Part shown: positions 9,493 through 18,908 of the stretch, piece by piece
Numbering within the stretch: the stretch's first letter is position 1
Layout: every line of letters starts with the position of its first letter
DNA from: Sphingomonas elodea ATCC 31461
GTDB lineage: Bacteria > Pseudomonadota > Alphaproteobacteria > Sphingomonadales > Sphingomonadaceae
Assembly (NCBI RefSeq): GCF_000226955.1
Contig: NZ_AGFU01000006.1
Span: 54,133 to 118,132 of the forward strand
DNA length: 64,000 nucleotides
Direction: 5' to 3'
Position numbers and translations under genes: made by a program
Notes under the pieces: generated by a model
Seen by the model: the letters and a program-made list of their open reading frames with translations, nothing else
Database searches by the model: none
What the model was told of the DNA's origin: nothing

Positions 9493-12150
9493 TCAGGCGC
9501 CGAAGGTGCGCTGCCACCAGCCGCGGCGGGGCTGGCCTTCCTCTGCCGGCGCCTCTGCCTCGGCAGCGGGGGCCTCCTCGGCGGGCGTTACCTCGGCAGC
9601 GGCCGGCGCTTCCACCGCCGGTGCCTCGGCTGCCGTGTCCGCCTTCTTGCGGCGGGTGCGCTTGGGCTTGGCCGGCGCTTCCTCGGCCGGTGCTTCGGCC
9701 GCGGCGGGCTTCGCCTCGGCTTCGGCATCCGCCTTCTTGCGGCGGGTGCGCTTGGGCTTGGCCGGTGCTTCCTCGGCGGGTGCCTCGGACGCGGCAGGCG
9801 CCGCCTCGACCGGTGCGGCCTCGGCATCGACCTTCTTGCGACGGGTGCGCTTCGGCTTGGCCGGTGCTTCCGCCTCAGCCTCTACGGCTGCGGGCGCAGG
9901 AGCTGCTTCGGCGACGGGCTCGGGGGTCGCGATCGGGGCGTCGGCCTCGGCTTCCGCCGGCTCGCCGGCATCGTCGGCGGCCTGCTCGGCCCCTTCTTCG
10001 CCGGCACCGCGACGACCACCGCGACGGCCGCGACGGCGGCGCTTGCGATTGCGCTCGCCTTCCTCGCGCTGGGCGGCGCTTTCCTCGGTTTCGGCAGCAG
10101 CCTCGACATCGGCGTCGACGGTATCGGCCTCGGTCTCGGCCTCGTCGGCGTCGCCCTCGGTGCCTTCGGTTTCACCCTGCTCGTCCTGGCCGCCTTCCTC
10201 GCGACCGCGGCGCCCGCGACCGCGACGACGGCGACGGCGCTTGCTGCGGCCTTCGCCGTCGCGGTCGCCACGCTCCTGGCGCTCGCCGCGCTCGCGCGGC
10301 TCGGCGGCTTCGGCTTCCGCCTCGGTCTCGACCTCTTCTTCCTCTTCCTCGATCTCCTCGACGAAGTCTTCTTCCGGCTCCTCGAGCAGCGGCTCGATCT
10401 TGGGCGCATAGGCGGGCGGCGGGCCGGAGGCCTCCACCGTCATGCGCGCGCCTTCCAGCTCGCCGTCCGCTGCGATTTCGATCATCACGCCGTAGCGGTC
10501 CTCGATCTCGGCCAGCTCGCCGCGCTTCTTGTTGAGCACGTAGAAGGCCGCTTCCTGGCTGGCGCGCAGCAGGATCTGCGAGCCGCGGCCGCGGGCGGCC
10601 TCGTCCTCGATCATGCGCAGTGCCGACAGGCCCGCCGAAGAGGCGGTGCGCACCAGGCCGGTGCCCTCGCAATGCGGGCAGGTGCGGGTCGAGGCTTCGA
10701 GCACGCCGGTGCGCAGGCGCTGGCGGCTCATTTCCATCAGGCCGAAGGGCGAGATGCGGCCGACCTGGATGCGGGCGCGATCGTTCTTCAGCGCCTCCTT
10801 CATCGCCTTCTCGACCTTACGGACGTTGGACGAATGATCCATGTCGATGAAGTCGATGACGACCAGGCCCGCCATGTCGCGCAGGCGGAGCTGGCGGGCG
10901 ATTTCCTGGGCGGCTTCGAGGTTGGTCGCGGTCGCGGTCTGCTCGATATTGTGTTCGCGGGTCGAGCGGCCGGAGTTGATGTCGATCGAGACCAGCGCCT
11001 CGGTCGGGTTGATCACCAGATAGCCGCCGGACTTCAGCTGCACCACCGGGTGGTACATCGCGGCCAGCTGGTCCTCGACGCCGGCACGCTGGAACAGCGG
11101 CACCGCATCGGCATATTGGCGCACCTTGCGGGCATGGCTCGGCATCAGGAGCTTCATGAAGTCCTTGGCCTGGCGATAGCCTTCCTCGCCCTCGACGATC
11201 ACCTCGTCGATGTCGCGATTGTAGATGTCGCGGATCGCGCGCTTCATCAGGTCGCTGTCGCCATAGACGAGCGCGGGCGCCGACGAGGTGAGCGTGCGCT
11301 CGCGGATCTCGTCCCACAGCCGGGCGAGATAGTCGAAGTCGCGCTTGATCTCGGTCTTGGTGCGCTGGAGGCCGGCGGTGCGGACGATGCAGCCCATCGA
11401 GGCGGGCAGCTTGAGGTCCGCCATGATGCCCTTGAGGCGCTTGCGGTCGGCAGCCGAGTTGATCTTGCGCGAGATACCGCCGCCATGCGCGGTGTTCGGC
11501 ATCAGCACGCAGTAGCGGCCGGCGAGGCTGAGATAGGTGGTCAGCGCCGCGCCCTTGTTGCCGCGCTCTTCCTTGACGACCTGGACCAGCAGCACCTGGC
11601 GCCGGCGGATCACGTCCTGGATCTTGTAGCGGCGGCGCAGGTTCATGCGGCGCTGGCGCAGCGCCTCGGCCTCGTCGCCATTGCCGCCACGGCCGCGGCG
11701 ACGGCGGTTGCCCTGGGGCGCGTCCTCGCCCTCCGAGACTTCCTCGTCGTCGTGCGGGCGCTCAACGACCTCGACGCCATCCTCATGGTCGTCATGGTCG
11801 TGATCGTGGTGATCGTCGTCGTCTTCCCCATCGGCTTCGCGCAACGCCGCTTCCTGCGCGGCATGCTCGGCCTCTTCGCGCAGCAGCGCTTCGCGGTCTT
11901 CCTTGGGGATCTGGTAATAGTCGGGATGGATTTCCGAGAAGGCGAGGAAGCCGTGGCGGTTGCCGCCGTAATCGACGAAGGCCGCCTGCAGCGACGGCTC
12001 GACCCGGGTCACCTTAGCGAGATAGATATTGCCCTTGAGCTGCTTGCGCTCAGCGGACTCGAAGTCAAATTCCTCGATTCGATTCCCTTTGACGACGGCC
12101 ACGCGGGTTTCCTCCCGGTGGCGTGCGTCGATCAGCATACGCATGGTCAT
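9493..12150 (-). CDS. rne: Ribonuclease E
   Basis: RNase E, 885 residues, the main endoribonuclease of mRNA decay and rRNA/tRNA processing. The N-terminal catalytic half has the S1 domain (LKGNIYLAKVTRVEPSLQAAFVDYG), the DNase I-like site with the two catalytic aspartates in VSIDINSG and VVIDFIDMD, and the zinc-link CPHCEGTG. The S1 domain is split by an insert of about 90 residues (84-173) that includes a His/Asp-rich run at about 109-124. The C-terminal half is disordered: acidic stretches alternate with Arg-rich patches, then three copies of KPKRTRRKK, ending in GWWQRTFG. The ATG at 12150 gives the usual MTxRMLIDARHREETRVAV start. The long upstream gap suggests a leader in which RNase E could control its own mRNA. 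Confidence 0.97.
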   Translation of the reverse strand: MTMRMLIDARHREETRVAVVKGNRIEEFDFESAERKQLKGNIYLAKVTRVEPSLQAAFVDYGGNRHGFLAFSEIHPDYYQIPKEDREALLREEAEHAAQEAALREADGEDDDDHHDHDHDDHEDGVEVVERPHDDEEVSEGEDAPQGNRRRRGRGGNGDEAEALRQRRMNLRRRYKIQDVIRRRQVLLVQVVKEERGNKGAALTTYLSLAGRYCVLMPNTAHGGGISRKINSAADRKRLKGIMADLKLPASMGCIVRTAGLQRTKTEIKRDFDYLARLWDEIRERTLTSSAPALVYGDSDLMKRAIRDIYNRDIDEVIVEGEEGYRQAKDFMKLLMPSHARKVRQYADAVPLFQRAGVEDQLAAMYHPVVQLKSGGYLVINPTEALVSIDINSGRSTREHNIEQTATATNLEAAQEIARQLRLRDMAGLVVIDFIDMDHSSNVRKVEKAMKEALKNDRARIQVGRISPFGLMEMSRQRLRTGVLEASTRTCPHCEGTGLVRTASSAGLSALRMIEDEAARGRGSQILLRASQEAAFYVLNKKRGELAEIEDRYGVMIEIAADGELEGARMTVEASGPPPAYAPKIEPLLEEPEEDFVEEIEEEEEEVETEAEAEAAEPRERGERQERGDRDGEGRSKRRRRRRGRGRRGREEGGQDEQGETEGTEGDADEAETEADTVDADVEAAAETEESAAQREEGERNRKRRRRGRRGGRRGAGEEGAEQAADDAGEPAEAEADAPIATPEPVAEAAPAPAAVEAEAEAPAKPKRTRRKKVDAEAAPVEAAPAASEAPAEEAPAKPKRTRRKKADAEAEAKPAAAEAPAEEAPAKPKRTRRKKADTAAEAPAVEAPAAAEVTPAEEAPAAEAEAPAEEGQPRRGWWQRTFGA

Positions 12151-12557
12151 TTATGATTCTCCGGGCGCGCCGGCACAGTTCCTCGAAGGAATGGGGCGCG
12201 AGCGCGCGATACAAGAAGCGCACCCGGCGGCCGGCAAGGCCGATTCGGGTGGCGCGGGTTTCAAAAACTGCTGTTGCTGCACGGGCACGAGCGGACCAGC
12301 GGTCCCCTTGCTCCACCATCGCCGCGCTGCCGGCCGCAAGGGCCTGGCGATGCGGACGGTGGGGAAATTGCCTCATGCGAACGTCAACCTGAACTGTCGC
12401 GACAAAGAAGCGTCGCGGGCCTGATCCGGCGCAGTGCCGGAAGCGTAACCTGCCTAGCACCGCTATGTCGTTGCGGCAACCGGGGGAGCATGGGCAAGAT
12501 ATCATCCCCCGGCCGCCACAAAGCATTTCGGGGAATTTCGATCCGTCGCTTTCGCAG
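12151..12557. promoter_or_regulatory. Divergent rne/amiC intergenic region and rne leader
   Basis: This 407-bp gap separates rne (minus) from amiC (plus) and should hold both promoters and a long rne leader. A perfect inverted repeat CCGGGGGA (12480-12487) / TCCCCCGG (12505-12512) and a small CCGGC/GCCGG hairpin (12426-12440) are visible. I find no convincing gene or clear -35/-10 pair in it. Confidence 0.45.
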
Positions 12558-13556
12558 ATGGCGATTAGCATCCGGTTAACCAAGGTGGTGATCGCGGATT
12601 TCCGGGCTGGACCGGGTGGCGGCGCGCACGGCATAGCGGCGGCCGTGTCGTGGATCCTGCTTCTGCTCGCCGGTTGGGCGACCGGTCTGCCCGGCTGGGT
12701 CGACGCGGTCGCGCGGCTCCGCGTCGAGGACGGCGCGGTCGTCGTGCCGGTGCCCGCCGCGGGTGAGACGGGTGCGCTGCGTTTCGCGTGGCGCAGTCCT
12801 GACTACAGCGTGAGCCTGGCGATGCCCGCGCCCGTCGCCGCAGCCGGCGGTCCGCTGCCGAAGGTTCGGGGCGCCGCCGGGCTGCCGCTCGTGATGCTCG
12901 ATCCGGGCCATGGCGGGCGCGACCCGGGTGCTCCCGGCGTCGACGGCACGACCGAAAAGGCGCTCACCCTGGCGGCGGCGCAGGCGATCCGCGACGCGTT
13001 GCTCGCTTCCGGTCGGGTTCGGGTGGCGATGACACGGGAGGACGATTCGTTCGTACCGCTCCAGCAGCGTACCGACATGGGTCGCCGGCTGGGTGCGGCG
13101 CTGTTCCTGTCGCTCCACTGCGACAGCGCGGCGGATCCGCTTGCCTCGGGCGGTACGCTCTACACGCTGTCCGATGTCGCGTCGGACAAGGAATCGGCGC
13201 GCTTGGCGGCGCGCGAGAACCGTGCCGACCTCATCGCCGGCATCGATCTGGGCAGCGAGCGCGCCGATATCGCCTCCCTGCTGATCGACCTCGCCCAGCG
13301 CCGCACCATGGGCGTCTCTGCGCGCTATGCCGATCTGCTCGCCCGCGAGGTCGCGCCTGTCATGCATCTCCACGCCCGCCCGCGAAGAATGGCGGCGCTG
13401 GTGGTGCTCAAGGCGCCCGACATGCCTTCGGTGCTGTTCGAGCTCGGCTATGTCTCGAACGAGGCCGACGCGACGGCGCTCACCTCGCCGGAAGGGCGCG
13501 CGCGGCTCGCCGCTGCGGTGCGCCGGGCGACCGAAATCTTCCTCGCGACGCGCTGA
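12558..13556 (+). CDS. amiC: N-acetylmuramoyl-L-alanine amidase (AmiC type)
   Basis: A 332-residue periplasmic amidase that removes the stem peptide from peptidoglycan during daughter-cell separation. The N-terminus has a membrane/signal segment (AAAVSWILLLLAGWATGL), followed by a short AMIN-like region and then the Amidase_3 domain: VMLDPGHGGRDPGA with the first zinc His, the Glu in TTEKALTL, SLHCDSA with the second zinc His, and the catalytic Glu in VLFELGYVSN. The start is uncertain: ATG 12558 or an upstream in-frame ATG at 12465 would both work, and neither has a good ribosome binding site. The inverted repeat at 12480-12512 favours the later start. It is followed after 65 bp by the PBP1A gene, a cell-wall pairing common in alphaproteobacteria. 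Confidence 0.92.
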   Translation: MAISIRLTKVVIADFRAGPGGGAHGIAAAVSWILLLLAGWATGLPGWVDAVARLRVEDGAVVVPVPAAGETGALRFAWRSPDYSVSLAMPAPVAAAGGPLPKVRGAAGLPLVMLDPGHGGRDPGAPGVDGTTEKALTLAAAQAIRDALLASGRVRVAMTREDDSFVPLQQRTDMGRRLGAALFLSLHCDSAADPLASGGTLYTLSDVASDKESARLAARENRADLIAGIDLGSERADIASLLIDLAQRRTMGVSARYADLLAREVAPVMHLHARPRRMAALVVLKAPDMPSVLFELGYVSNEADATALTSPEGRARLAAAVRRATEIFLATR

Positions 13557-13621
13557 GCCGGGGCAAGCGCCGGGCACCGCTCCCTTTCCTCCGCCCGAAA
13601 AGGTGCTACACCGCGCGCCGC

Positions 13622-16123
13622 ATGGCCGACGGCGTCCCCTCCGATACTCCCCAGCGCAGAGAAGGCGTGCCCGGCCGCTGGGCCCGGCTGCGGCGACGCT
13701 GGTGGTTCCGCATCCTTGCCGTGCTGGCGCTGCTCGCCGGGCTGTTGGTGCTCGCCCTGTGGCTGCTCGTCGCGCGCGATCTGCCCTCGGTCAACACGCT
13801 GCGCCGCTACGAGCCGCAGCTGCCCAGCTATGTCCGCTCGGCCGACGGCACGCCGATCCACGCCTATGCGCAGATGCGGCGCGTGCAGCTCAGCTACAAC
13901 GAGTTCCCGCCGCTGCTCGTCCGCGCCTTCATGGCGGCCGAGGACCGCACCTTCTTCTCGCACCACGGGCTCGATTTCCCCGGCCTGGTGCGCGCCGCGG
14001 GCGAGGGGATCATCCGCGGCAAGACCCCGCGCGGCACTTCCACCATCACCCAGCAGGTGGTGAAGAACATCGCGGTCGGCAACAAGGCGACCTATACCCG
14101 CAAGCTGCGGGAGGCGATCCTCGCCTGGCGGATCGAGGATACGCTCACCAAGCCGCAGATCATGGAGCTGTACCTCAACACCATCGAGCTGGGGCGCAAT
14201 TCCGGCGGTGTGGCGGCGGCGAGCGACGCCTATTTCGGCAAGCCGCTCGACAAGCTGACGCTCGCCCAGATGGCCTATCTGGCGATCCTGCCCAAGGGGC
14301 CGGCCAATTACGATCCCGACCGCAACACCCGGCGCGCGCTCGATCGCCGCAACTGGGTGCTCGGCGAGATGCTGCGCAACGGCTTCATCAACCAGGGACA
14401 GCATGACGCGGCGGTGGCCGCACCGCTCGGGACCGTGCCGCGCCAAACCCCGCGTTTCGAGCGGGTGGGCGGATATTTCGTCGAGGAAGTGCGCCGCCAG
14501 CTCGCCCGCACCTTCGGCGAAAACCCGCAGGACGGGCCGTACAGCGTCTATGGCGGCGGACTGTGGGTGCGCAGTTCGCTCGATCCGCGGCTCCAGGCCT
14601 ATGCCCAGCGTGCGCTGCGCGACGGGCTGCTGCGGTTCGATCGCGGGCGCGGCTGGTCCGGCCCGCTTGCCAAGGTCGCGTTCGATGGCGACGGCTGGTA
14701 TTCGGCCTTCGCCTCCAGGAACATCGGCGTCGATTACGACAATTGGCGCGCGGCGGTGGTGATCGCGCGGGATACGCGCAGCGTTCAGCTCGGCTTCGAC
14801 GATGGCGAGACCGGTACCATGCCCGAGCGCGCGGCGCAGATGCCGATCCGCGGCAAGGGTGGCCGTGCCTTCGATGCGATCAAGGTGGGCGACGTGCTCG
14901 CCGTGGCGCCCGAGGGCGGCCAATGGGCCCTGCGCAGCATCCCCCGGATTTCCGGCGGCATGGTCGTCGAGGATCCCGCGACCGGCCGCATCCTCGCGAT
15001 GCAGGGGGGCTTCGATTCCCGGCTCCAGCCATTCAACCGCGCCACCCAGGCGACCCGCCAGCCGGGATCGACGATCAAGCCGATCGTCTATGCCGCCGCA
15101 CTCGAGAACGGGATGACGCCGGCCTCGATCGTGGTCGATGGTCCGTTCTGCGTGTGGCAGGGCGCCGGGCTCGGCCAGAAGTGCTTCCGCAACTTCGGCA
15201 ATGCCCGTGGCGCCGGCCCGCGCACGCTGCGCTGGGGCATCGAACAGTCGCGCAACCTGATGACGGTCCAGATCGCCAACGCCACCGGCATGGACAAGGT
15301 GGTCGACGTGATCCAGCGGCTGGGCGTCTCGAAGAACCGGCTGCCGCCCTATCTCTCCTACGCGCTGGGCGCGGGCGAGACGACGGTGCTGCGGATGGTC
15401 AACGCCTATTCGATCCTGGTGAACCAGGGCCGCGCGCTGAACCCGACGCTGATCGACTTCGTCCAGGATCGCCGCGGCCGGGTGATCTTCCCCGCCGGCT
15501 GGCGCGCCTGCCAGGGCTGCAACGCCCGCGACTGGGACGGCAAGCCGATGCCCCGCCCGATCGTGCGCGCCCGGCAGCTGATCGATCCGATGGTGGCCTA
15601 TCAGATGGTCCACATCACCGAAGGCGTGATCCAGCGCGGCACCGCGACCGTGCTGCGCGACCTGAACCGGCCGATGATGGGCAAGACCGGCACCACCACC
15701 GGCCCCACCGACGTGTGGTTCGTCGGCGGCACCCCGCAGATGATCGGCGGCCTGTATCTGGGCTACGACAATCCCTCGAACCTCGGCGGCTATGCGCAGG
15801 GCGGGGTGATCGCAGCACCCATCTTCAAGGAATTCGCGGTGCCCGCCTATGAAGGGCTGGACCCGCTGCCGTTCCGGGCGCCGCCGGGCATCCGCATGGT
15901 GCGCATCGATCGCGGCAGCGGCCGGCCGGTGCAGGGCGGCTGGCCGACCGACGATCCGCTGGCGCCGGTGATCTGGGAAGCGTTCCGCCCCGACAGCGAT
16001 CCGCGCCGCACCCGGCGCACCGCCAATGCCGAAGCCGCGCCCGTCACGGCGGCCCCCGTGCAGCGCAAGGCCGAGCGCCAGAGCGACAGCGACTTCTTGC
16101 AACAACAGGGCGGAATCTACTAG
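13622..16123 (+). CDS. mrcA: Penicillin-binding protein 1A (bifunctional)
   Basis: A class A PBP of 833 residues that polymerises and crosslinks peptidoglycan. It has a short cytoplasmic N-terminus, one membrane anchor (about residues 33-56), then the GT51 transglycosylase domain with catalytic Glu107 in AAEDRTFFSHHG and the GTSTITQQVVKN motif. The transpeptidase domain has SxxK at Ser483-Lys486 (PGSTIKP), SxN at Ser543-Asn545 (QSRN) and KTGT from Lys688. An OB-like insert lies between the two domains, as in other PBP1A proteins. The C-terminus is a charged disordered tail. The ATG at 13622 has no strong ribosome binding site, but later starts would cut the anchor. Confidence 0.96.
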   Translation: MADGVPSDTPQRREGVPGRWARLRRRWWFRILAVLALLAGLLVLALWLLVARDLPSVNTLRRYEPQLPSYVRSADGTPIHAYAQMRRVQLSYNEFPPLLVRAFMAAEDRTFFSHHGLDFPGLVRAAGEGIIRGKTPRGTSTITQQVVKNIAVGNKATYTRKLREAILAWRIEDTLTKPQIMELYLNTIELGRNSGGVAAASDAYFGKPLDKLTLAQMAYLAILPKGPANYDPDRNTRRALDRRNWVLGEMLRNGFINQGQHDAAVAAPLGTVPRQTPRFERVGGYFVEEVRRQLARTFGENPQDGPYSVYGGGLWVRSSLDPRLQAYAQRALRDGLLRFDRGRGWSGPLAKVAFDGDGWYSAFASRNIGVDYDNWRAAVVIARDTRSVQLGFDDGETGTMPERAAQMPIRGKGGRAFDAIKVGDVLAVAPEGGQWALRSIPRISGGMVVEDPATGRILAMQGGFDSRLQPFNRATQATRQPGSTIKPIVYAAALENGMTPASIVVDGPFCVWQGAGLGQKCFRNFGNARGAGPRTLRWGIEQSRNLMTVQIANATGMDKVVDVIQRLGVSKNRLPPYLSYALGAGETTVLRMVNAYSILVNQGRALNPTLIDFVQDRRGRVIFPAGWRACQGCNARDWDGKPMPRPIVRARQLIDPMVAYQMVHITEGVIQRGTATVLRDLNRPMMGKTGTTTGPTDVWFVGGTPQMIGGLYLGYDNPSNLGGYAQGGVIAAPIFKEFAVPAYEGLDPLPFRAPPGIRMVRIDRGSGRPVQGGWPTDDPLAPVIWEAFRPDSDPRRTRRTANAEAAPVTAAPVQRKAERQSDSDFLQQQGGIY

Positions 16124-16204
16124 CGGAGCGTCCGCACCCTATATGGCTAAAGATCGCCGCATCGTCCGTGGTGCGGCCGGCGGTTACTTCGGAAGGTTTG
16201 GAAC

Positions 16205-17332
16205 ATGCGCGCTGAAGCGCAGGCATATGTCGACAAGATCAACGCGGCCCTCGCGCTGCTGCGCCGCTCGCTCGACTGGGACCGCGCGCTGCGCCGCCTC
16301 GACGAGCTGAACGCGCGCGTCGAGGATCCGACGCTGTGGAACGACGCCAAGAAGGCGCAGGACGTGATGCGCGAGCGCCGTCGCCTCGACGAATCGATCA
16401 GCGCCACCCGCGCGATCGAGAGCGAGCTGAACGACACCGTCGAGTTGATCGAGATGGCCGAGGCCGAGGGCGACGAGGAAATGGCGGTCGACGGCACCGC
16501 CAGCCTGCGTGCACTCGCCGAGCGGTCCGATGCCGACAAGGTCAAGGCGCTGCTCTCGGGCGAGGCCGATCCCAACGACACCTATGTCGAGATCAACGCC
16601 GGCGCCGGCGGCACCGAATCGAACGACTGGGCCGAAATGCTCCAGCGCATGTACACGCGCTGGGCGGAGCGCCACGGCTACAAGGTGGAGCTGGTCGACT
16701 ATCACGCCGGCGAACAGGCGGGCATCAAGTCGGCGACGCTCTTGTTCAAGGGTGAGAACGCCTATGGCTATGCCAAGACCGAGAGCGGCGTGCACCGGCT
16801 GGTGCGCATCAGCCCGTTCGATTCGAACGCGCGCCGCCAGACCAGCTTCGCCAGCGTCTGGGTCTACCCGGTGATCGACGACAATATCGACATCGAGATC
16901 AACGAGAGCGAACTGCGCATCGACACCTATCGCGCCTCGGGTGCGGGCGGGCAGCACATCAACACCACCGATTCGGCGGTGCGCATCACCCACTTGCCGA
17001 CCGGCATCGTGGTGCAGTGCCAGAACCAGCGTTCGCAGCACAAAAACCGCGCCGAGGCCTATAACCAGCTCCGCGCCCGCCTGTACGAGCGCGAGCTGGC
17101 CGAGCGCGAAGCGGCGGCCAACGCGGTCAACGCCACCAAGACCGATATCGGCTGGGGCCACCAGATCCGCTCTTACGTGCTCCAGCCGTACCAGCTGGTG
17201 AAGGACCTGCGTACCGGCGTCACCTCCACCGCGCCGAGCGACGTGCTCGACGGCGACCTCGACAGCTTCATGGCCGCCGCGCTAGCACAGCGCGTGACGG
17301 GCGAAGCCGTCGTGGTGGAGGATGTCGATTGA
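16205..17332 (+). CDS. prfB: Peptide chain release factor 2
   Basis: RF2 (375 residues) ends translation at UGA and UAA. The codon-recognition tripeptide SPF is at 203-205 and the peptidyl-hydrolysis motif GGQ at 248-250. The frame is continuous from the ATG at 16205, which has GGAAGG eight bases upstream; the in-frame UGA and +1 frameshift that autoregulate prfB in Escherichia coli are absent here. The N-terminus has the alphaproteobacterial pattern with [14 protein letters not shown]. The stop codon overlaps the TTG start of the next gene. Confidence 0.97.
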   Translation: MRAEAQAYVDKINAALALLRRSLDWDRALRRLDELNARVEDPTLWNDAKKAQDVMRERRRLDESISATRAIESELNDTVELIEMAEAEGDEEMAVDGTASLRALAERSDADKVKALLSGEADPNDTYVEINAGAGGTESNDWAEMLQRMYTRWAERHGYKVELVDYHAGEQAGIKSATLLFKGENAYGYAKTESGVHRLVRISPFDSNARRQTSFASVWVYPVIDDNIDIEINESELRIDTYRASGAGGQHINTTDSAVRITHLPTGIVVQCQNQRSQHKNRAEAYNQLRARLYERELAEREAAANAVNATKTDIGWGHQIRSYVLQPYQLVKDLRTGVTSTAPSDVLDGDLDSFMAAALAQRVTGEAVVVEDVD

Positions 17333-18099
17333 CCCTGGCGCGGCCCCTGCTGCTCGGCGCGACGCTGCTGCTCGCAGCATGCGACGGCAGCCCGCGGGGG
17401 CCGGGCAACGTCACCCGGGAATCGTCCAACACCGGCTTTCCGGCCGCGGACCGGCCGGTAGCGACGATCGTATCCTCGCGCTGGTCGAGCGAGGAAGAGC
17501 GTGACCGGCTGAACGAGGCCGCCAAGGTGATGGACCTGGCCGGGATCAAGCCCGGCATGACCGTCGCCGATATCGGCGCGGGCGAAGGCTATTACACGAT
17601 CCGCCTCGGTCAGCGCGTGGGAGCCAAGGGCCGGGTCGTCGCCGAGGACATCGTCCCCGATTACATCAGCCAGCTCGCCACCCGGGTGGTGCGCGAGAAG
17701 CTGGACAATGTCAGCGTGCGATTGGGCCTGCCCGCCGATCCGCGACTGCCCGAGAACAGCTTCGACCGCGTGCTGATGGTCCACATGTATCACGAGATCG
17801 AATCGCCCTACGAATTCCTGTGGCGGCTGCGGCCGTCGCTGGCGCCGGGGGGCCAGGTAGTCGTGGTCGATGCCGATCGCCCGACCGAGAATCACGGCAC
17901 GCCGCCGGCGCTGCTCAAGTGCGAGTTCGCGGCGGTCGGCTACAAGCAGGTGTCGATCCGGCCGATGGCGTCCGCCGGCGGCTATATGGCGGTGTTCGAG
18001 GCGAGCGGCGGTCGCCCCGAGCCGGAGACGATTCGCGCCTGCAAGTCCGGCGCGCATGCGCCCACGGTAACGCCCAAGCCCAACGGCGCACACGAATAG
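17329..18099 (+). CDS. Predicted lipoprotein with SAM-methyltransferase fold
   Basis: A 256-residue protein starting at TTG 17329, overlapping the prfB stop (TTGA) with GGAGG at 17317-17321 seven bases upstream. The first residues form a lipoprotein signal with lipobox LLAAC at about 14-18, so the product should be anchored outside the cytoplasm. The rest is a class I methyltransferase: motif [16 protein letters not shown], an acidic residue in VVAEDIV, motif IV-like [13 protein letters not shown], and [13 protein letters not shown]-adenosylmethionine is not known to be abundant in the periplasm, so either the signal is not used, the fold has another role, or the true start differs. The C-terminal 40 residues are outside the core fold. 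Confidence 0.8.
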   Translation: MTLARPLLLGATLLLAACDGSPRGPGNVTRESSNTGFPAADRPVATIVSSRWSSEEERDRLNEAAKVMDLAGIKPGMTVADIGAGEGYYTIRLGQRVGAKGRVVAEDIVPDYISQLATRVVREKLDNVSVRLGLPADPRLPENSFDRVLMVHMYHEIESPYEFLWRLRPSLAPGGQVVVVDADRPTENHGTPPALLKCEFAAVGYKQVSIRPMASAGGYMAVFEASGGRPEPETIRACKSGAHAPTVTPKPNGAHE

Positions 18100-18128
18100 C
18101 GCGCACGCACCGTTGCTTGACGGGAGGT

Positions 18129-18371
18129 TCAGCTGGGATGCGCCTCGGGCTCGGCATCGTCGCCCCGCTCGCTGGCGGCGAAGTCGCATACCGTGTCGCT
18201 GAAGCCTTCCACCTCCACCAGCGGGTCCTCTTCGCCGGTCATCGGAATGCCGTCCCGGTCCTGACCGGCCAGCGCATCCACCCGGCCTTCGCGCGGCAGC
18301 GTCCCCTGCCGGTTCGCGGCGTGGACGCGGCGTTCGTGCTCGGTGCGCTCGCGCGGGGGATTGGCGGTCAT
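18129..18371 (-). CDS. Small hydrophilic protein, function unknown
   Basis: An 80-residue acidic, highly charged protein without signal or membrane segment (begins MTANPPRERTEHERR). The ATG at 18371 has GGAAGGA seven bases upstream, the main support for this frame; the open frame continues further upstream to 18524 without such a site. It ends 29 bp from the stop of the convergent methyltransferase gene and lies downstream of the mutarotase gene on the same strand. I do not recognise the family. Confidence 0.55.
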   Translation of the reverse strand: MTANPPRERTEHERRVHAANRQGTLPREGRVDALAGQDRDGIPMTGEEDPLVEVEGFSDTVCDFAASERGDDAEPEAHPS

Positions 18372-18478
18372 TCGGCGGTCCTTCCGTTCAGCGTCCAGGC
18401 AGGGGTGAACGCACGCGGCGCGCGTGCTTTCCCCGAACCCTATCAGGAAAGCCGTCGCGCACCGAGCACGAACGCGGC

Positions 18479-18823
18479 TCAGGGCTGGTCGGCGAGCGCA
18501 AAGATCTGTTCGGTCGGCACCCACTTCACGCCAGGCTCGGCAAAGGCGAGGCGGCGTTGAAAGCCGTCCATCAGCGCCTCCCAGGCCTGCACGTCGGGAT
18601 CGGCGGCGTCGTTCGCGCGCTTGGCCTCGGGATCGAAGGCGGGGCCGGTCTCCATCACCATCACCAGCCGGTCGCCGGCGTGCCAGATCTCCATCGATTC
18701 GATGCCCGCGTCGCGGATCGACCTGGTGACGGCCGCGGGTGGACCTCCCGGCCGATGCCAGTGGCGGTAGGCGGCAATCGCGTCGGGATCATCGTTCAGG
18801 TCGAGCAACAGGACATGGCGCAT
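18479..18823 (-). CDS. L-rhamnose/L-fucose mutarotase (RhaM family)
   Basis: A 114-residue protein of the RhaM (DUF718) family, which interconverts the alpha and beta anomers of 6-deoxy sugars. The N-terminal strand MRHVLLLDLNDDP, the conserved YRHWHRP (catalytic-type His), IESMEIWHAGDRLVMVME and the C-terminal PGVKWVPTEQIF segment are all typical. In sphingomonads and xanthomonads this variant accompanies L-fucose genes, and here an alpha-L-fucosidase (22725-24356) and a divergent LacI regulator are close by, so L-fucose is the more likely substrate. That is inference from context. A sugar-responsive promoter would lie in 18824-18958. Confidence 0.88.
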   Translation of the reverse strand: MRHVLLLDLNDDPDAIAAYRHWHRPGGPPAAVTRSIRDAGIESMEIWHAGDRLVMVMETGPAFDPEAKRANDAADPDVQAWEALMDGFQRRLAFAEPGVKWVPTEQIFALADQP

Positions 18824-18908
18824 GGCAGGGCTCCGGCACGGGGGAGCGCCTGCATAGCCGCCGCCTGCCGGGGGACAAGCCTTGTTCCGCATCTCCGCTT
18901 TTCCGATC

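Noticed and set aside
13448-16105. An 885-codon minus-strand frame opposite PBP1A.
   Set aside because: Antisense shadow of mrcA with no start signal or known motif.
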